A stretch of DNA of 33,957 nucleotides from Candidatus Aenigmatarchaeota archaeon (GTDB lineage Archaea; Aenigmatarchaeota; Aenigmatarchaeia; QMZP01), in assembly GCA_016198585.1 (NCBI GenBank), contig JACQII010000003.1, forward strand, positions 1-33,957. Reading direction: 5' to 3'. How positions within the stretch are numbered: the first letter of the stretch is position 1; every line of letters starts with the position of its first letter. A program made the position numbers and the translations under genes. The notes under the pieces are model-generated. The model made no database searches and was not told where the DNA came from. It was given only the letters and a program-made list of their open reading frames with translations. Below are positions 24,162 through 32,310 of this stretch, in pieces.

Positions 24162-25082
24162 ATGCACGCGATCGACGTCGCGGGGGTCTCGAAGGCCTTC
24201 CGCGACCGGAGGACACCGGTCTGGGCGCTCAAGGACGTCGACCTGCACGTCCGGGAGGGTGAGATCTTCGGACTCCTGGGACCGAACGGGGCAGGCAAGA
24301 CGACGCTGCTGAACATCATGATCCGCCTCCTGCTCCCTGACCAGGGGACGGTCCGCATCCTGGGCGAGGACGTGGTCCACAGCGACCGGATCCTCGAGCA
24401 AGTGAACTTCGTCTCGGGCGACGCGCACTTCCACTGGGTCCTCCGGCCCGAGGACGTGCTCCAGTTCTACGCCCGGGCCTACCACCTCCCCACAGCAGTC
24501 CGGGAAGAGCGGATACCTGAACTGATGCGCTTCTTCGGGCTCGAGCGGGTCCGGCATCGGCGGTTCGTCGCGCTGTCCACCGGCGAGCGGATGCGGCTCG
24601 TCTTCGCCAAGGCGATGCTCAACCGCCCGCGGGTCCTGCTCCTGGACGAGCCGACCCTGGGGCTAGATCCATCGATCGCTCAGCGGGTCCGGGCTGAGGT
24701 CGCCCGCGTGAACAGGGCGTTCAAGACCACGATCCTGCTGACGAGCCACTACATGCACGAGGTCGAGCAACTGGCCGACCGGATCGCCTTCATCAACCAG
24801 GGCCAGATCGTGGACACGGGCACGGTCCGGAAGGTCACGGCCAAGCACTTCGGGAGCTACGAGGCCGTGTTCAGCGTGCGCCGAGTCCTGGACCGGGCGT
24901 TCCTGACGCGCCACGGGTTCCGCGTCACGGGCAACGTGCTCTCGGTCCGGCTCCGGTCAGAGGAAGACCTGAGCCCGCTGCTCTCGCTGCTGCACCGGAA
25001 GGGCTACCAGGTCGTTGACGTGCAGACGCGGAAGCCGACCCTGGAGGACTACTTCGTGAAGGTCGCGGGAGGGAAACCATGA
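24162..25082 (+). CDS. ABC transporter ATP-binding protein (ABC-2 exporter type)
   Basis: The 306-residue ATPase has Walker A GPNGAGKTT, an ABC signature LSTGERMRLVFAKAML, Walker B VLLLDEPTLGLDPS and the switch histidine in LLTSHYMHEVE. The roughly 80-residue C-terminal extension is typical of drug- or polysaccharide-export (DrrA/NatA-like) ATPases. ATG 24162 is 26 nt from the TATA-like GGTTTTAAGG, so the message is leaderless; the longer frame upstream is GC-rich readthrough. Its stop overlaps the permease start (ATGA at 25079-25082). The exported substrate is unknown. Confidence 0.93.
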   Translation: MHAIDVAGVSKAFRDRRTPVWALKDVDLHVREGEIFGLLGPNGAGKTTLLNIMIRLLLPDQGTVRILGEDVVHSDRILEQVNFVSGDAHFHWVLRPEDVLQFYARAYHLPTAVREERIPELMRFFGLERVRHRRFVALSTGERMRLVFAKAMLNRPRVLLLDEPTLGLDPSIAQRVRAEVARVNRAFKTTILLTSHYMHEVEQLADRIAFINQGQIVDTGTVRKVTAKHFGSYEAVFSVRRVLDRAFLTRHGFRVTGNVLSVRLRSEEDLSPLLSLLHRKGYQVVDVQTRKPTLEDYFVKVAGGKP

Positions 25083-25858
25083 GAGGCTACAAGATTCGGG
25101 CGCTGATGTTCCGCGACGCCCGCATCCTCGCCCGGTCGAAGTGGCGCTTCACCGAGTTCTTCTACTTCCCGGTCACCACGGTCATCATCTGGGGGCTGTT
25201 CGCGCTCTTCTCGCGGAACTTCTCCCCCGAGGCCGGGCTGATGGTCCTCGCGGTCAACATGTACTGGTCGTTCACCTACCTCGCCCAGTCCACGACCAAC
25301 ATGCAGATGAATGAGGACCAGTGGTCGGGCAGCTTCCACCAGGTGATGGCCTCGGGCTTCAGCCCGTTTGAATACCTCTTCGCGCGGATCCTCACGTCCA
25401 CGATCACGGCCTCGGGCGTGATGGCGATCATGCTGCTGGTCTCGCTGGGCTTCGGGTTGACCATCATCGTCCAGCAGCCCGGCCTGGTCATCACCCTCGC
25501 TGCCATCAGCCTGCTCGGCTCCATCGCGCTCTCGGTCATCGTTGCCGGCCTCATCCTGGTGCTCGGTCGCGAGTACTCGTTCCTGGCCTGGACGGCCGAC
25601 CAGATCTTCATCCTCCTCTCGGCGCCGCTCTATCCGGTTGCCATCCTCCCCGGCTTCCTGCAGGCGGTCGCGATGGTCATGCCGTTCACCTTCGTGTTCG
25701 AGGGTGTGCGGTCGCTCGTGACAGCCGGCGTTGTCGCCGGCCCAGTGCTGGCCACGGCCCTGGTCGCCGTGCTCGCCTACCTGGCCGGCTCCCTGCCGTT
25801 CTACGCCTGGGCCTTCCGGCGGGCGAAGAGGAACGGGACGCTTGCCCGGCTGTTCTGA
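25079..25858 (+). CDS. ABC-2 family permease
   Basis: The 259-residue protein has about six membrane helices and the ABC-2 pattern, with an amphipathic N-terminal helix, FFYFPVTTVIIWGLF as first helix and the SGSFHQVMASGFSPFEY loop typical of NodJ/DrrB-type permeases. It is coupled to the ATPase by a 4-nt overlap, and the two should dimerise into an exporter. The 36-bp hairpin element begins 5 nt after its stop. Confidence 0.9.
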   Translation: MRGYKIRALMFRDARILARSKWRFTEFFYFPVTTVIIWGLFALFSRNFSPEAGLMVLAVNMYWSFTYLAQSTTNMQMNEDQWSGSFHQVMASGFSPFEYLFARILTSTITASGVMAIMLLVSLGFGLTIIVQQPGLVITLAAISLLGSIALSVIVAGLILVLGREYSFLAWTADQIFILLSAPLYPVAILPGFLQAVAMVMPFTFVFEGVRSLVTAGVVAGPVLATALVAVLAYLAGSLPFYAWAFRRAKRNGTLARLF

Positions 25859-25863
25859 CATTC

Positions 25864-25899
25864 TTTGGGCGCTTTCTGGGGAAGAAAGTGCTCAGCGGA
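25864..25899. repeat. 36-bp hairpin element, copy 2, overlapping a stop codon
   Basis: This copy is identical to 7584-7619 over 36 bases. The same nine-pair stem (25869-25877 with 25883-25891) abuts the TGA (25894-25892) of the TIM-barrel gene. Here it also lies just 3' of the ABC permease on the opposite strand, so it separates two convergent genes. Confidence 0.85.
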
Positions 25900-27928
25900 A
25901 CTCGGCCTTCTTCCAGACCTCCGGCCGCTTCCCCTTCTTGATCGCGGTCTGGGAGAGCATCGTCCATTCTTCCTCGGGGATCTCGAGCAGGTCCTTCATC
26001 GGCTCAAAGGCGTGGTCGCGGACGATCTGCATCTGCCGGTTGATGTCCCCGGCCGTGAGGCCTTTCATCCCGAAGAACTCCAGGGGAAGCTTGTCGACCG
26101 GCGTCGGCGGGTTCGTCCCGAGGAACTGTGCCATCAACCGGAGGGTCTCGATCGAGTGCTGGAACGGGTCCTGCCCGCCGCCGCGCTCGAAGACCATGTA
26201 GCCGGGCTGGTCTCCCTGGCCGAAGCCCGTGACGCGCAGGTTGTAGAGCAGCTCGTAGAGGACGACATCGCCCAGCTCCAGCGGCGCATGCGGCTGGAGC
26301 GGGTTCGGGTGGTTGGCGTGGCATGAAATGGTGAGCTTCCCGAAGTCCGGCGTCTTCAGGACGTAGTCCCGTGATTCGATCAAGGCATCAATCCCCTGCG
26401 TGGCGACGTGCTCGTGGTCGAGGACCATCATCACCTTGTCCGTCTTCAGCGTCCGGCGGATGGTCTTCACCGCGGCGTAGATCTGCTTGTACCGGAAGAG
26501 GAAGTAGAGGCCGGCATGTGACGTCTCCCGGGCGTCCGGGTTCTCGAACCCGATGATGAGGCGCTTGGTCACCTCGGTCAATTCATGCAGCTCTTCCTTG
26601 CTCGTCGCCAGCCGGGGCAGGTCCTTCTTGATGAAGTCGCCGTAGAGCCAGTTGAAGGCCGTCTTCAAGTGGCCTTCAAGGTACTTTGCCGCGACGGCGG
26701 CGTAGAAGAACTCCTTGTATTCCCGGTCGTTCCACGTCTCGGCCTTCCGCCAGGCCTCGTCCAGCCACTTCGCGTCAGCGGTCGGATGGGAGAAATTGTA
26801 TCCGTACTTCTTCAGGACGTCCCGGTACTCGTGGACCATCGCCACCCAAATCGGGTCCTGGGTGTAGAAGAGGTAGTGGGACATGATCTGGTAGCCGTCC
26901 ACGAGGCCGAGCACCTGGCGGAGCTCCTCGCTGTACCACCGGCGCTTCTTCGCGTCCGGGTTGGACAGCTTCTCGCGCAGGTAGTCGTCGAGGACCCGGT
27001 CGCGGAGCTTGGAGCTCTCGGTCGAGGTGTCTTCCCGGAGCTGGTCGTAGACGCGCTGGAGCGTGACGTCGATCTCCTTGTCGCCGGTCTTGGCGGGCAG
27101 CCCCCTGACGAGGAAGGCCTCCACCTGGTTCTCGATGAACTCATCCGGGTCGCCGTTCACGTGCTGCAGCCGCGCCCGCGCCCGCTCGAGGCGGGCCCGG
27201 TCTGCCGGGTGCAGTCCCGGATTGTTGAGGATCTCCGGGTTCCGGTAGACGATCGCCGCCTCCTCGTCCCGGGCGATGAGCCGCGCGACCGCCTCGTCAT
27301 GGAGGGTCCGCCCGATCCGTTCGCGGAGCGGCCGCAGGGCCGCCCGGACCCGGCGGTCGGTCTCCTCCTTCCGCCACCGGTCGGTCTCGACGCTGATCCG
27401 GGTGCTGACTTCGATGTTCTCGTCCCGGTTCAGGATGTCGTGGGTGTAGTTGTCGGCCTTCTCGGTGATGAACCACTCCCGCGTCGCCTGGTTCTTGTAG
27501 AGGATCTCGCTGATGAACTGGCCTTCGCTGTCGACGAACGAGGCCGAGAGCTTGCGCCCGGCGTAGGTGATCAGCTCGAGCCACATGTTGAGGCAGGCGT
27601 GGAAGTTGCAGTAGTGGGCTCCCAGGAAGACCGCGGACTGGAGCGACTTCTTCATCCGGTCCTGGGCGTCCCGCCACTCCCCCCGCTCGGGGATCTCGAA
27701 CGGGACCTGGAGGTCGCCGTGCAGGTTCAGCTGCACGCCTTGCTTCTTGGCGATGTGGCGGATCTCCTGGCCTTGGGTGAAGTTCACCTCGTGGGCCACG
27801 TCAGCGGCGATTTCCATGGTGGCAACGCCGCGGGTCAGCGTATAGCCCACCTTGCGGATGGCGTTGATGAGTTCGGGATCGCGGGCGGCGTAGTAGATCC
27901 CTGAGCTGGTTCCCACGCGCAGCGGCAT
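25892..27928 (-). CDS. Xylose isomerase/AP-endonuclease-like TIM-barrel protein with large insertion
   Basis: The 678-residue protein has two regions resembling opposite halves of a xylose isomerase/endonuclease IV-type barrel. Residues 1-115 include LRVGTSSGIYYA, VQLNLHGDLQVPF and HYCNFHACLN; residues about 498-600 include MMVLDHEHVATQ (D503-H506), LTISCHANHPNPLQPH (about 535) and MVFERGGGQDPF (E about 580), positions where the fold carries metal-binding His, Asp and Glu. Between them lies a roughly 380-residue charged helical insertion. The substrate is unknown; sugar-phosphate isomerisation or nucleic-acid cleavage are both compatible. A TATA-like CTTTTTAAG (27958-27966) gives a short leader of about 8 nt. 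Its stop lies in the 36-bp element. Confidence 0.72.
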   Translation of the reverse strand: MPLRVGTSSGIYYAARDPELINAIRKVGYTLTRGVATMEIAADVAHEVNFTQGQEIRHIAKKQGVQLNLHGDLQVPFEIPERGEWRDAQDRMKKSLQSAVFLGAHYCNFHACLNMWLELITYAGRKLSASFVDSEGQFISEILYKNQATREWFITEKADNYTHDILNRDENIEVSTRISVETDRWRKEETDRRVRAALRPLRERIGRTLHDEAVARLIARDEEAAIVYRNPEILNNPGLHPADRARLERARARLQHVNGDPDEFIENQVEAFLVRGLPAKTGDKEIDVTLQRVYDQLREDTSTESSKLRDRVLDDYLREKLSNPDAKKRRWYSEELRQVLGLVDGYQIMSHYLFYTQDPIWVAMVHEYRDVLKKYGYNFSHPTADAKWLDEAWRKAETWNDREYKEFFYAAVAAKYLEGHLKTAFNWLYGDFIKKDLPRLATSKEELHELTEVTKRLIIGFENPDARETSHAGLYFLFRYKQIYAAVKTIRRTLKTDKVMMVLDHEHVATQGIDALIESRDYVLKTPDFGKLTISCHANHPNPLQPHAPLELGDVVLYELLYNLRVTGFGQGDQPGYMVFERGGGQDPFQHSIETLRLMAQFLGTNPPTPVDKLPLEFFGMKGLTAGDINRQMQIVRDHAFEPMKDLLEIPEEEWTMLSQTAIKKGKRPEVWKKAEFR

Positions 27929-27979
27929 AGCGGTCAGTATGCTATTGGCGGTGATTTCTTAAAAAGGGCCGCCGCGGGG

Positions 27980-28205
27980 CTACAAAAGGTCGCGTAGCTG
28001 GTCTGGCGTGATGCCGGCCTGCCGGGGAATAGCCTTCAGGGTGGCCTTTCGCTAGCTCTTTGTGGTTCGGAACCGTGAGCCTGCGGTGTGGCGGGTCCTT
28101 CTGCCACAGGATGACGTGACTGCCGGTCTGGTGATCAGGCACATACCCCAGTTTCGCACACACCTTCAGCAATTCCTGGCTGGAGACGACAGGCAACTTA
28201 GGCAT
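27980..28205 (-). pseudogene. hicA: Frameshifted HicA-type toxin
   Basis: The frame from ATG 28205 encodes MPKLPVVSSQELLKVCAKLGY, then GSHVILWQKD with the catalytic histidine of HicA ribonucleases and RLTVPNHKELAKG. After this the frame is wrong, but reading one base out restores the family ending ATLKAIPRQAGITPDQL and a stop at 27980. The span is 226 nt, one more than a multiple of three, and an extra C in GGCCACC (about 28043-28046) explains it. Uncorrected, the protein gains an unrelated tail. It could be a true inactivating mutation or a sequencing error. hicA overlaps hicB by 8 nt. Confidence 0.78.
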
Positions 28206-28419
28206 GCACTTCAACGACGTCTTCAGAAATCGGAGGAGGGATGGGCTCGTCGTGCTTCTTGAGGCTCTGGATGTAGCCGCGGATGGCATCCGTGATGTTG
28301 CGGACACCCTCTTCCCGGGTCTTGCCTTGTGATACGCAACCCGGGAGGGAAGGGCATTCCGCGATGTAGATGCCGTCTTCGTCCTGCTCGATCACGATGC
28401 GGAATTTGAGGGTCTGCAT
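28198..28419 (-). CDS. hicB: HicB-type antitoxin
   Basis: The 73-residue protein has the HicB core: LKFRIVIEQDEDGIYIAECPSLPGCVSQGKTREEGVRNI in order, i.e. the partially degraded RNase H-like fold that binds HicA. It ends without an obvious helix-turn-helix. ATG 28419 is chosen because TATA-like CTTTTATAG (28441-28449) is centred 26 nt upstream; ATG 28428 and GTG 28434 are too close. hicB precedes hicA in the operon, the less common order in bacteria but seen in other genomes. Confidence 0.87.
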   Translation of the reverse strand: MQTLKFRIVIEQDEDGIYIAECPSLPGCVSQGKTREEGVRNITDAIRGYIQSLKKHDEPIPPPISEDVVEVHA

Positions 28420-28450
28420 ATGATGCATATGCACGTCTTTCTATAAAAGG
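28416..28450 (-). promoter_or_regulatory. hicBA promoter with inverted-repeat operator at the start site
   Basis: A perfect inverted repeat GCATATG-atg-CATATGC (28416-28432) spans the predicted transcription start and first codons of hicB, with the TATA-like element at 28441-28449. HicB or the HicAB complex commonly represses its own promoter, and this repeat is the natural binding site, though hicB here lacks a clear DNA-binding domain. Confidence 0.5.
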
Positions 28451-28453
28451 TGG

Positions 28454-29737
28454 TCAGCGCTTCCTGGTCGCGTAGGGCGATCTCGTGCTGTAGTCATTGC
28501 GGACGTTGTAGATACTCTCACGGAGGTCCCCCTCCGGGAGGTTCACCCGGTACGGATCTCCCTTGACCTCGCTCTCCGCTGCCGCGATGCTCATGCTCAA
28601 GCCCTTCACTGGCGCGGTCTCCGGTGGGGTGATCATGGAAGGCGAGGAGAGGGACGTCTTGAACTTCCACACCAGTCTCCCCTCAGTGTCCAGGCAGTAG
28701 AGGTGGCAGTCCCAGCAGCCGGCGTAGATGCGGTCGTCCGTGGCGACCAACTGCATCACCATGCCGCGGGTCGGGTACCGCCAGAGCCGCTTCCCTGTCC
28801 GTGCATCAAGGCCCATCACGGCGTGGTCATAGGTTCCCACGACGACCGTGTCCCGGACGACCGGTGTCTGGAAGGACGGGTGGCCAGTGAGCGGCACGGA
28901 CCAGAGCGCCTTGCCCGTCTTCTCGTCCAGGCAGTAGAGTCGGTCGTCCCAGGAGCCGACGTAAACCTTCCCGTCCCGGACCGTGGGGATGGTGGTCGGG
29001 CCGCCAGTCTTGTAGGACCAGGCCACCCGGCCTGTGGATGCGTCAAGGCAGTACACCTGGTGGTCCCAGGACCCCAGGAAGAGCCGCCCATTCGCGTACG
29101 GGAGCGGACCACCGTAGACGTTCCCCTTGGCCGTGAACGTCCAGACCAGCGTGCCGTCGAGGGTCGCGCAGTAGCAGGCCCGGTCCTTCGCGCAGAAAAA
29201 GATCCGATCGCCGACGATGAGCGGCTCGAGGACGCTGCCCTCGCGGACGGCAAAGCGCCAGTGCAGTTTTCCCGTCCGTTCGTCCAGGCAGTAGAGGTGC
29301 CGGTCCGTCGAGCCGACGTAGACCCTGCCCTGGTGGACGAGAGGCTTTTGCGGGATGATGCCGTCCGTATGGAACCGCCAGCGCTCCTGGCCGGTCGCGC
29401 GGTCCAGGGCGTAAAGGTTGCCGTCCGCCGACCCGATGAAGACCATAGTCTCTCCAGCGGCTGCCCCTTCCATGATGACCCCGTTGGTCGGGAAGCGCCA
29501 GCGCTCTTCCCCCGTCGCCGCATCGAGGCAGTAGAAGGTTTGGTCACAGGCGCCGATGTAGACCGACCCGCCGTCGACGAGCGCCCGGCCGGAGACACTC
29601 CCGCCCTCCCCGACGCGCTCCCAGAAGTCCCGCGGCGTTTGGGTGTATTCGAAGAGCGTGATGGCCAGCTGGACTTCCCCGAGGTGCGGGTCGATGGTGT
29701 GCGTGACCAGCGGTTCCCGCGTCCCGTAGCTGTCCAT
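28454..29737 (-). CDS. Eight-bladed PQQ-like beta-propeller, cytoplasmic
   Basis: The 427-residue protein contains eight repeats of the pattern xVYVGsxDxxLYCLDxxTGxxxWxf, as in PQQ-enzyme and BamB propellers. There is no signal peptide, unlike exported quinoproteins and BamB. Many blades carry cysteine in the LYCLD position, which is unusual and could allow metal or redox chemistry. A polar tail of about 60 residues follows the last blade. It is probably a scaffold or sensor; no catalytic site is seen. ATG 29737 is 25 nt from TATA-like TTTTTTATG (29758-29766). It is divergent from the nucleotidyltransferase-HEPN gene. Confidence 0.85.
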   Translation of the reverse strand: MDSYGTREPLVTHTIDPHLGEVQLAITLFEYTQTPRDFWERVGEGGSVSGRALVDGGSVYIGACDQTFYCLDAATGEERWRFPTNGVIMEGAAAGETMVFIGSADGNLYALDRATGQERWRFHTDGIIPQKPLVHQGRVYVGSTDRHLYCLDERTGKLHWRFAVREGSVLEPLIVGDRIFFCAKDRACYCATLDGTLVWTFTAKGNVYGGPLPYANGRLFLGSWDHQVYCLDASTGRVAWSYKTGGPTTIPTVRDGKVYVGSWDDRLYCLDEKTGKALWSVPLTGHPSFQTPVVRDTVVVGTYDHAVMGLDARTGKRLWRYPTRGMVMQLVATDDRIYAGCWDCHLYCLDTEGRLVWKFKTSLSSPSMITPPETAPVKGLSMSIAAAESEVKGDPYRVNLPEGDLRESIYNVRNDYSTRSPYATRKR

Positions 29738-29839
29738 GAGGAGACCTGGACCCGTGACATAAAAAACACGTGGCCGCAAGGGATCGCCATGCGCAGGCCA
29801 TGTGAGGCCGCTTTTAAATACCAGGTCCCAAATATCCCC

Positions 29840-31099
29840 ATGGGGACAGACCAGGGTGGGGGGAACGGAGACCGGCGGCGCGGCCTGCACGACGAGAAGC
29901 CGGCCGGGCTGCATGAGGACAAGCCCACCCAGGAGATGGACGATTACCCCACCCCTCCGGCGTCCAAGGGCATCGAGTACACCGAAGGCCCGAAGGAGAA
30001 GGGCATCGGCAAGAAGAAGCGCATCGAGATCCTCAAGAAGTTCACCGAGGAAGCCATCAAGAAGCACGGCCCGGTGATCCGCAGCATCGTGCTCTTCGGC
30101 TCCACCGCCCGCGGGAGCTTCCGGGGCGAATCGGACATCGACATCTTCGTGATCATCGACGACACCCGCCAGCGGATTACCCCCCATGTCCGTGACCAGA
30201 TCGAGGATGACCTCGACGCGATCGCGCGGGCGACGTCCAAGCAGCTCTCGATGCAGCAGCCCTACCTGCTGACCGAGTTCTGGCGGCTTGTCCGGGAAGG
30301 CCACCCGATCATCTTCAACTTCATCCGGGAGGGCGTCCCGGTCTACGACAAGGACATCTTCCTGCCCATCAAGCGGCTGCTCCAGATGGGCGAGATCCGG
30401 CCCTCCAAGGAGGCGGTCGAGAAGTTCATCGACCGGGCCCCCAAGCGGATCACCCGGGTCGAGAACGCCAAGATGTACATGGTGGTGGAGGACTGCTACT
30501 ACGCCATGCTTGAATCTGCCCAGGCCGTGCTCATGTTCCTGGGCAAGATCCCGCCCCGGCCCTCCGAAGCCGCAGCAGAGATGCGGCGCAGCCTGGTCAA
30601 GATGAAGTTCCTGGACGAGAAGTTCGTCAAGGACCTGGAGGACATCATCGAGATCCGCAAGGAGGTCGAGCACAAGCGCGTGAAGTCCATCTCCGGCCAG
30701 GTCCTGGACGAGTGGATCGTGAAGGCCAAGGCCTTCGTCGACAAGATGCAGAAGGTCATCGTGCGGATTGAGGTCCTCAAGCGGGAGAACATCATCGAGA
30801 AATCCCATGCCGTGATGGCGGAGACGACCCTGACCCTGCTCCAGGGGCTCCAGAAGAAGCCGCCCAAGTCCGGCTCGCTCCTGGGAGCGTTCGAGACCCA
30901 CCTCGTGAAGCCCGGCCTCGTTCCTGAAGCGTACCTCAAGGTCTACCAGGAGCTGGAGAAGATGCAGAAGCTGGTCAAGGAGGGCAAGGTGCTCGACCTC
31001 CAGAAACAGGACATCCTGGCCCACCGGGAGTACGTGCGCAAGTTCATCCGCGAGGCCGGCCGCATCCTCCGCAAGACCCTCCCCGTCCCCGAACCGTGA
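29840..31099 (+). CDS. Fused nucleotidyltransferase (MNT)-HEPN domain protein
   Basis: The 419-residue protein has a disordered, charged N terminus (1-55), then a polymerase-beta-type nucleotidyltransferase domain with G87-S88 and D99-x-D101 in SDIDIFVII. Residues about 205-305 form a HEPN-like helical bundle: EDCYYAMLESAQAVLMFLG and later EIRKEVEHKR, with R273-x4-H278 matching the HEPN ribonuclease motif. A further helical tail follows. In MNT-HEPN toxin-antitoxin pairs these are separate proteins, the MNT modifying the HEPN toxin with AMP; here both are in one chain. ATG 29840 is 25 nt from the TATA-like CTTTTAAATA. The longer frame upstream is antisense to the propeller gene. TBP follows downstream. 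Confidence 0.8.
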   Translation: MGTDQGGGNGDRRRGLHDEKPAGLHEDKPTQEMDDYPTPPASKGIEYTEGPKEKGIGKKKRIEILKKFTEEAIKKHGPVIRSIVLFGSTARGSFRGESDIDIFVIIDDTRQRITPHVRDQIEDDLDAIARATSKQLSMQQPYLLTEFWRLVREGHPIIFNFIREGVPVYDKDIFLPIKRLLQMGEIRPSKEAVEKFIDRAPKRITRVENAKMYMVVEDCYYAMLESAQAVLMFLGKIPPRPSEAAAEMRRSLVKMKFLDEKFVKDLEDIIEIRKEVEHKRVKSISGQVLDEWIVKAKAFVDKMQKVIVRIEVLKRENIIEKSHAVMAETTLTLLQGLQKKPPKSGSLLGAFETHLVKPGLVPEAYLKVYQELEKMQKLVKEGKVLDLQKQDILAHREYVRKFIREAGRILRKTLPVPEP

Positions 31100-31197
31100 C
31101 CTCAGAACAGTCCGCGGCGGCCTTCCCCTGGGCGGGCAGCCTGCGCGCTTTCCTGCGACGGAGACCGGCGGCAGCATCCGCCGCGGGGTTCTCGAGG

Positions 31198-31206
31198 TAT
31201 ATATAT
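31198..31206 (+). promoter_or_regulatory. TATA box of the TBP gene
   Basis: TATATATAT is the strongest TATA-like sequence in the window and lies 29 nt (centre to ATG) before the TBP start, giving a leader of a few bases at most. AAGGATAA just before ATG could still act as a weak ribosome site. Confidence 0.65.
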
Positions 31207-31230
31207 GTGCGAAGCACTATACAAGGATAA

Positions 31231-31857
31231 ATGGGCAGCGCAGCGTCAGAGTTCCAGGTCAAGGTCGAGAACGTCGTCGCCTTCACCTCCCTCGGCAAGA
31301 AGGTCCCCCTCCTCGAGATTTCCAACAAGCTCGAGGACGCTGAATATGCCCCGGAATCGTTCCCTGGCGTGGTCTACCGGGTGAAAGACCCGCGCGCGGC
31401 GACCCTGATTTTCTCCTCCGGCAAGATCGTCTGCACCGGTGCTAAGAGCATTGACAAGGCCAAGGAGGCCATGGTCAAGGTGGTCGGCGACATCCGGAAG
31501 CTGGGCATCCGCATGCCGACCAAGTTCACGATCACGGTCGAGAACATAGTCGCCTCCACCCAGATCGAAGTGGCGAAGAACCAGAAGCTCAACCTCGAGG
31601 AGATCTCCTTCTCGCTCGAGAACGTGGAATATGAGCCAGAGCAGTTCCCTGGCCTGGTCTGCAGGATTTCCGAGCCCCGCGTCGCGTTCCTGGTGTTCGG
31701 GTCGGGCAAGATCATCTGCACCGGCGCCCGGAACATCCAGGACATCCACGTCGCGCTGGGGAAGCTCCGCCAGCGGCTGGAAGCCATCGGCGTCAAGGCG
31801 CGGCCGGCGAAGTGGCTTGATGTTCTCCCCAAGAAAGCCAACAAAGAAGGGAGCTAA
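31231..31857 (+). CDS. tbp: TATA-binding protein (archaeal TBP)
   Basis: The 208-residue protein shows the two imperfect direct repeats of the TBP saddle: FQVKVENVVAFTSL...YAPESFPGVVYRV...ATLIFSSGKIVCTGAKS and FTITVENIVASTQI...YEPEQFPGLVCRI...AFLVFGSGKIICTGARN. It recruits TFB and RNA polymerase to TATA promoters such as those seen throughout this window. The first repeat starts near residue 7, and a 30-residue basic tail ends the protein, longer than in many archaea. It follows the MNT-HEPN gene but has its own promoter. Confidence 0.96.
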   Translation: MGSAASEFQVKVENVVAFTSLGKKVPLLEISNKLEDAEYAPESFPGVVYRVKDPRAATLIFSSGKIVCTGAKSIDKAKEAMVKVVGDIRKLGIRMPTKFTITVENIVASTQIEVAKNQKLNLEEISFSLENVEYEPEQFPGLVCRISEPRVAFLVFGSGKIICTGARNIQDIHVALGKLRQRLEAIGVKARPAKWLDVLPKKANKEGS

Positions 31858-31881
31858 GGGAGCTGCTCCGCTCCTCGTTCC

Positions 31882-32310
31882 TCACGGCTTCCTTGACTGC
31901 GACTCCCTTTCTCCTGTCTTGAGCAGCCCGAGCTGTGTGAACCAATGGGCCCAGACCGGTTCGAGCTTCAGCCGGGGGAGGTCCTTGATCGGGTACCAGC
32001 CCGCGGACCGGGATTCCTCGTTGACCTGCACCTTGCCCATGGCGCGGCAGGCGTAGATGTGCCAGTCATGGCCCGTGACTCCCTGGCTGCACCAGTTCCA
32101 CGCTACTGAGGCTTCGGTGAGCTTCCGCAGCTTCGTTACGACCAGACCGGTCTCCTCCCGGACTTCGCGGCGGACGGCCTGCTCGGGCGTCTCTCCGGGG
32201 TCGACGTGCCCGGCCGGGGCCGCGAGCCCGAATGGGGGGATGGCCCGGTCGATCAGGAGGATCTTCCCTCCCCTGCGGATGACCGCGCCGACCGAGGCAT
32301 GGCTGTCCAT
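31882..32310 (-). CDS. Nudix hydrolase
   Basis: The 142-residue protein has a perfect Nudix box G-x5-E-x7-R-E-V-x-E-E-x-G-L at residues 34-56 (GHVDPGE...REVREETGL). Nudix enzymes cleave nucleoside diphosphates linked to another group; the substrate cannot be told from sequence. It converges on TBP with a 24-bp gap. The TATA-like CCTTTTTAGG (32331-32340) is centred 25 nt before ATG and AAGGAG also lies close to the start. Confidence 0.9.
   Translation of the reverse strand: MDSHASVGAVIRRGGKILLIDRAIPPFGLAAPAGHVDPGETPEQAVRREVREETGLVVTKLRKLTEASVAWNWCSQGVTGHDWHIYACRAMGKVQVNEESRSAGWYPIKDLPRLKLEPVWAHWFTQLGLLKTGERESQSRKP

Noticed and set aside
26585-27904. Long plus-strand frame opposite the TIM-barrel gene
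   Set aside because: Composition is typical of an antisense GC frame; the minus-strand protein has clear fold motifs.
28703-29839. Upstream extension of the MNT-HEPN frame
   Set aside because: It is antisense to the PQQ-like propeller gene; ATG 29840 has a properly spaced TATA box.
31858-31900. GGAGC/GCTCC hairpin after TBP, resembling GC-rich sequence near 7550-7580
   Set aside because: The stem is only five pairs and the similarity to 7550-7580 is partial; it lies mostly within the Nudix coding end.
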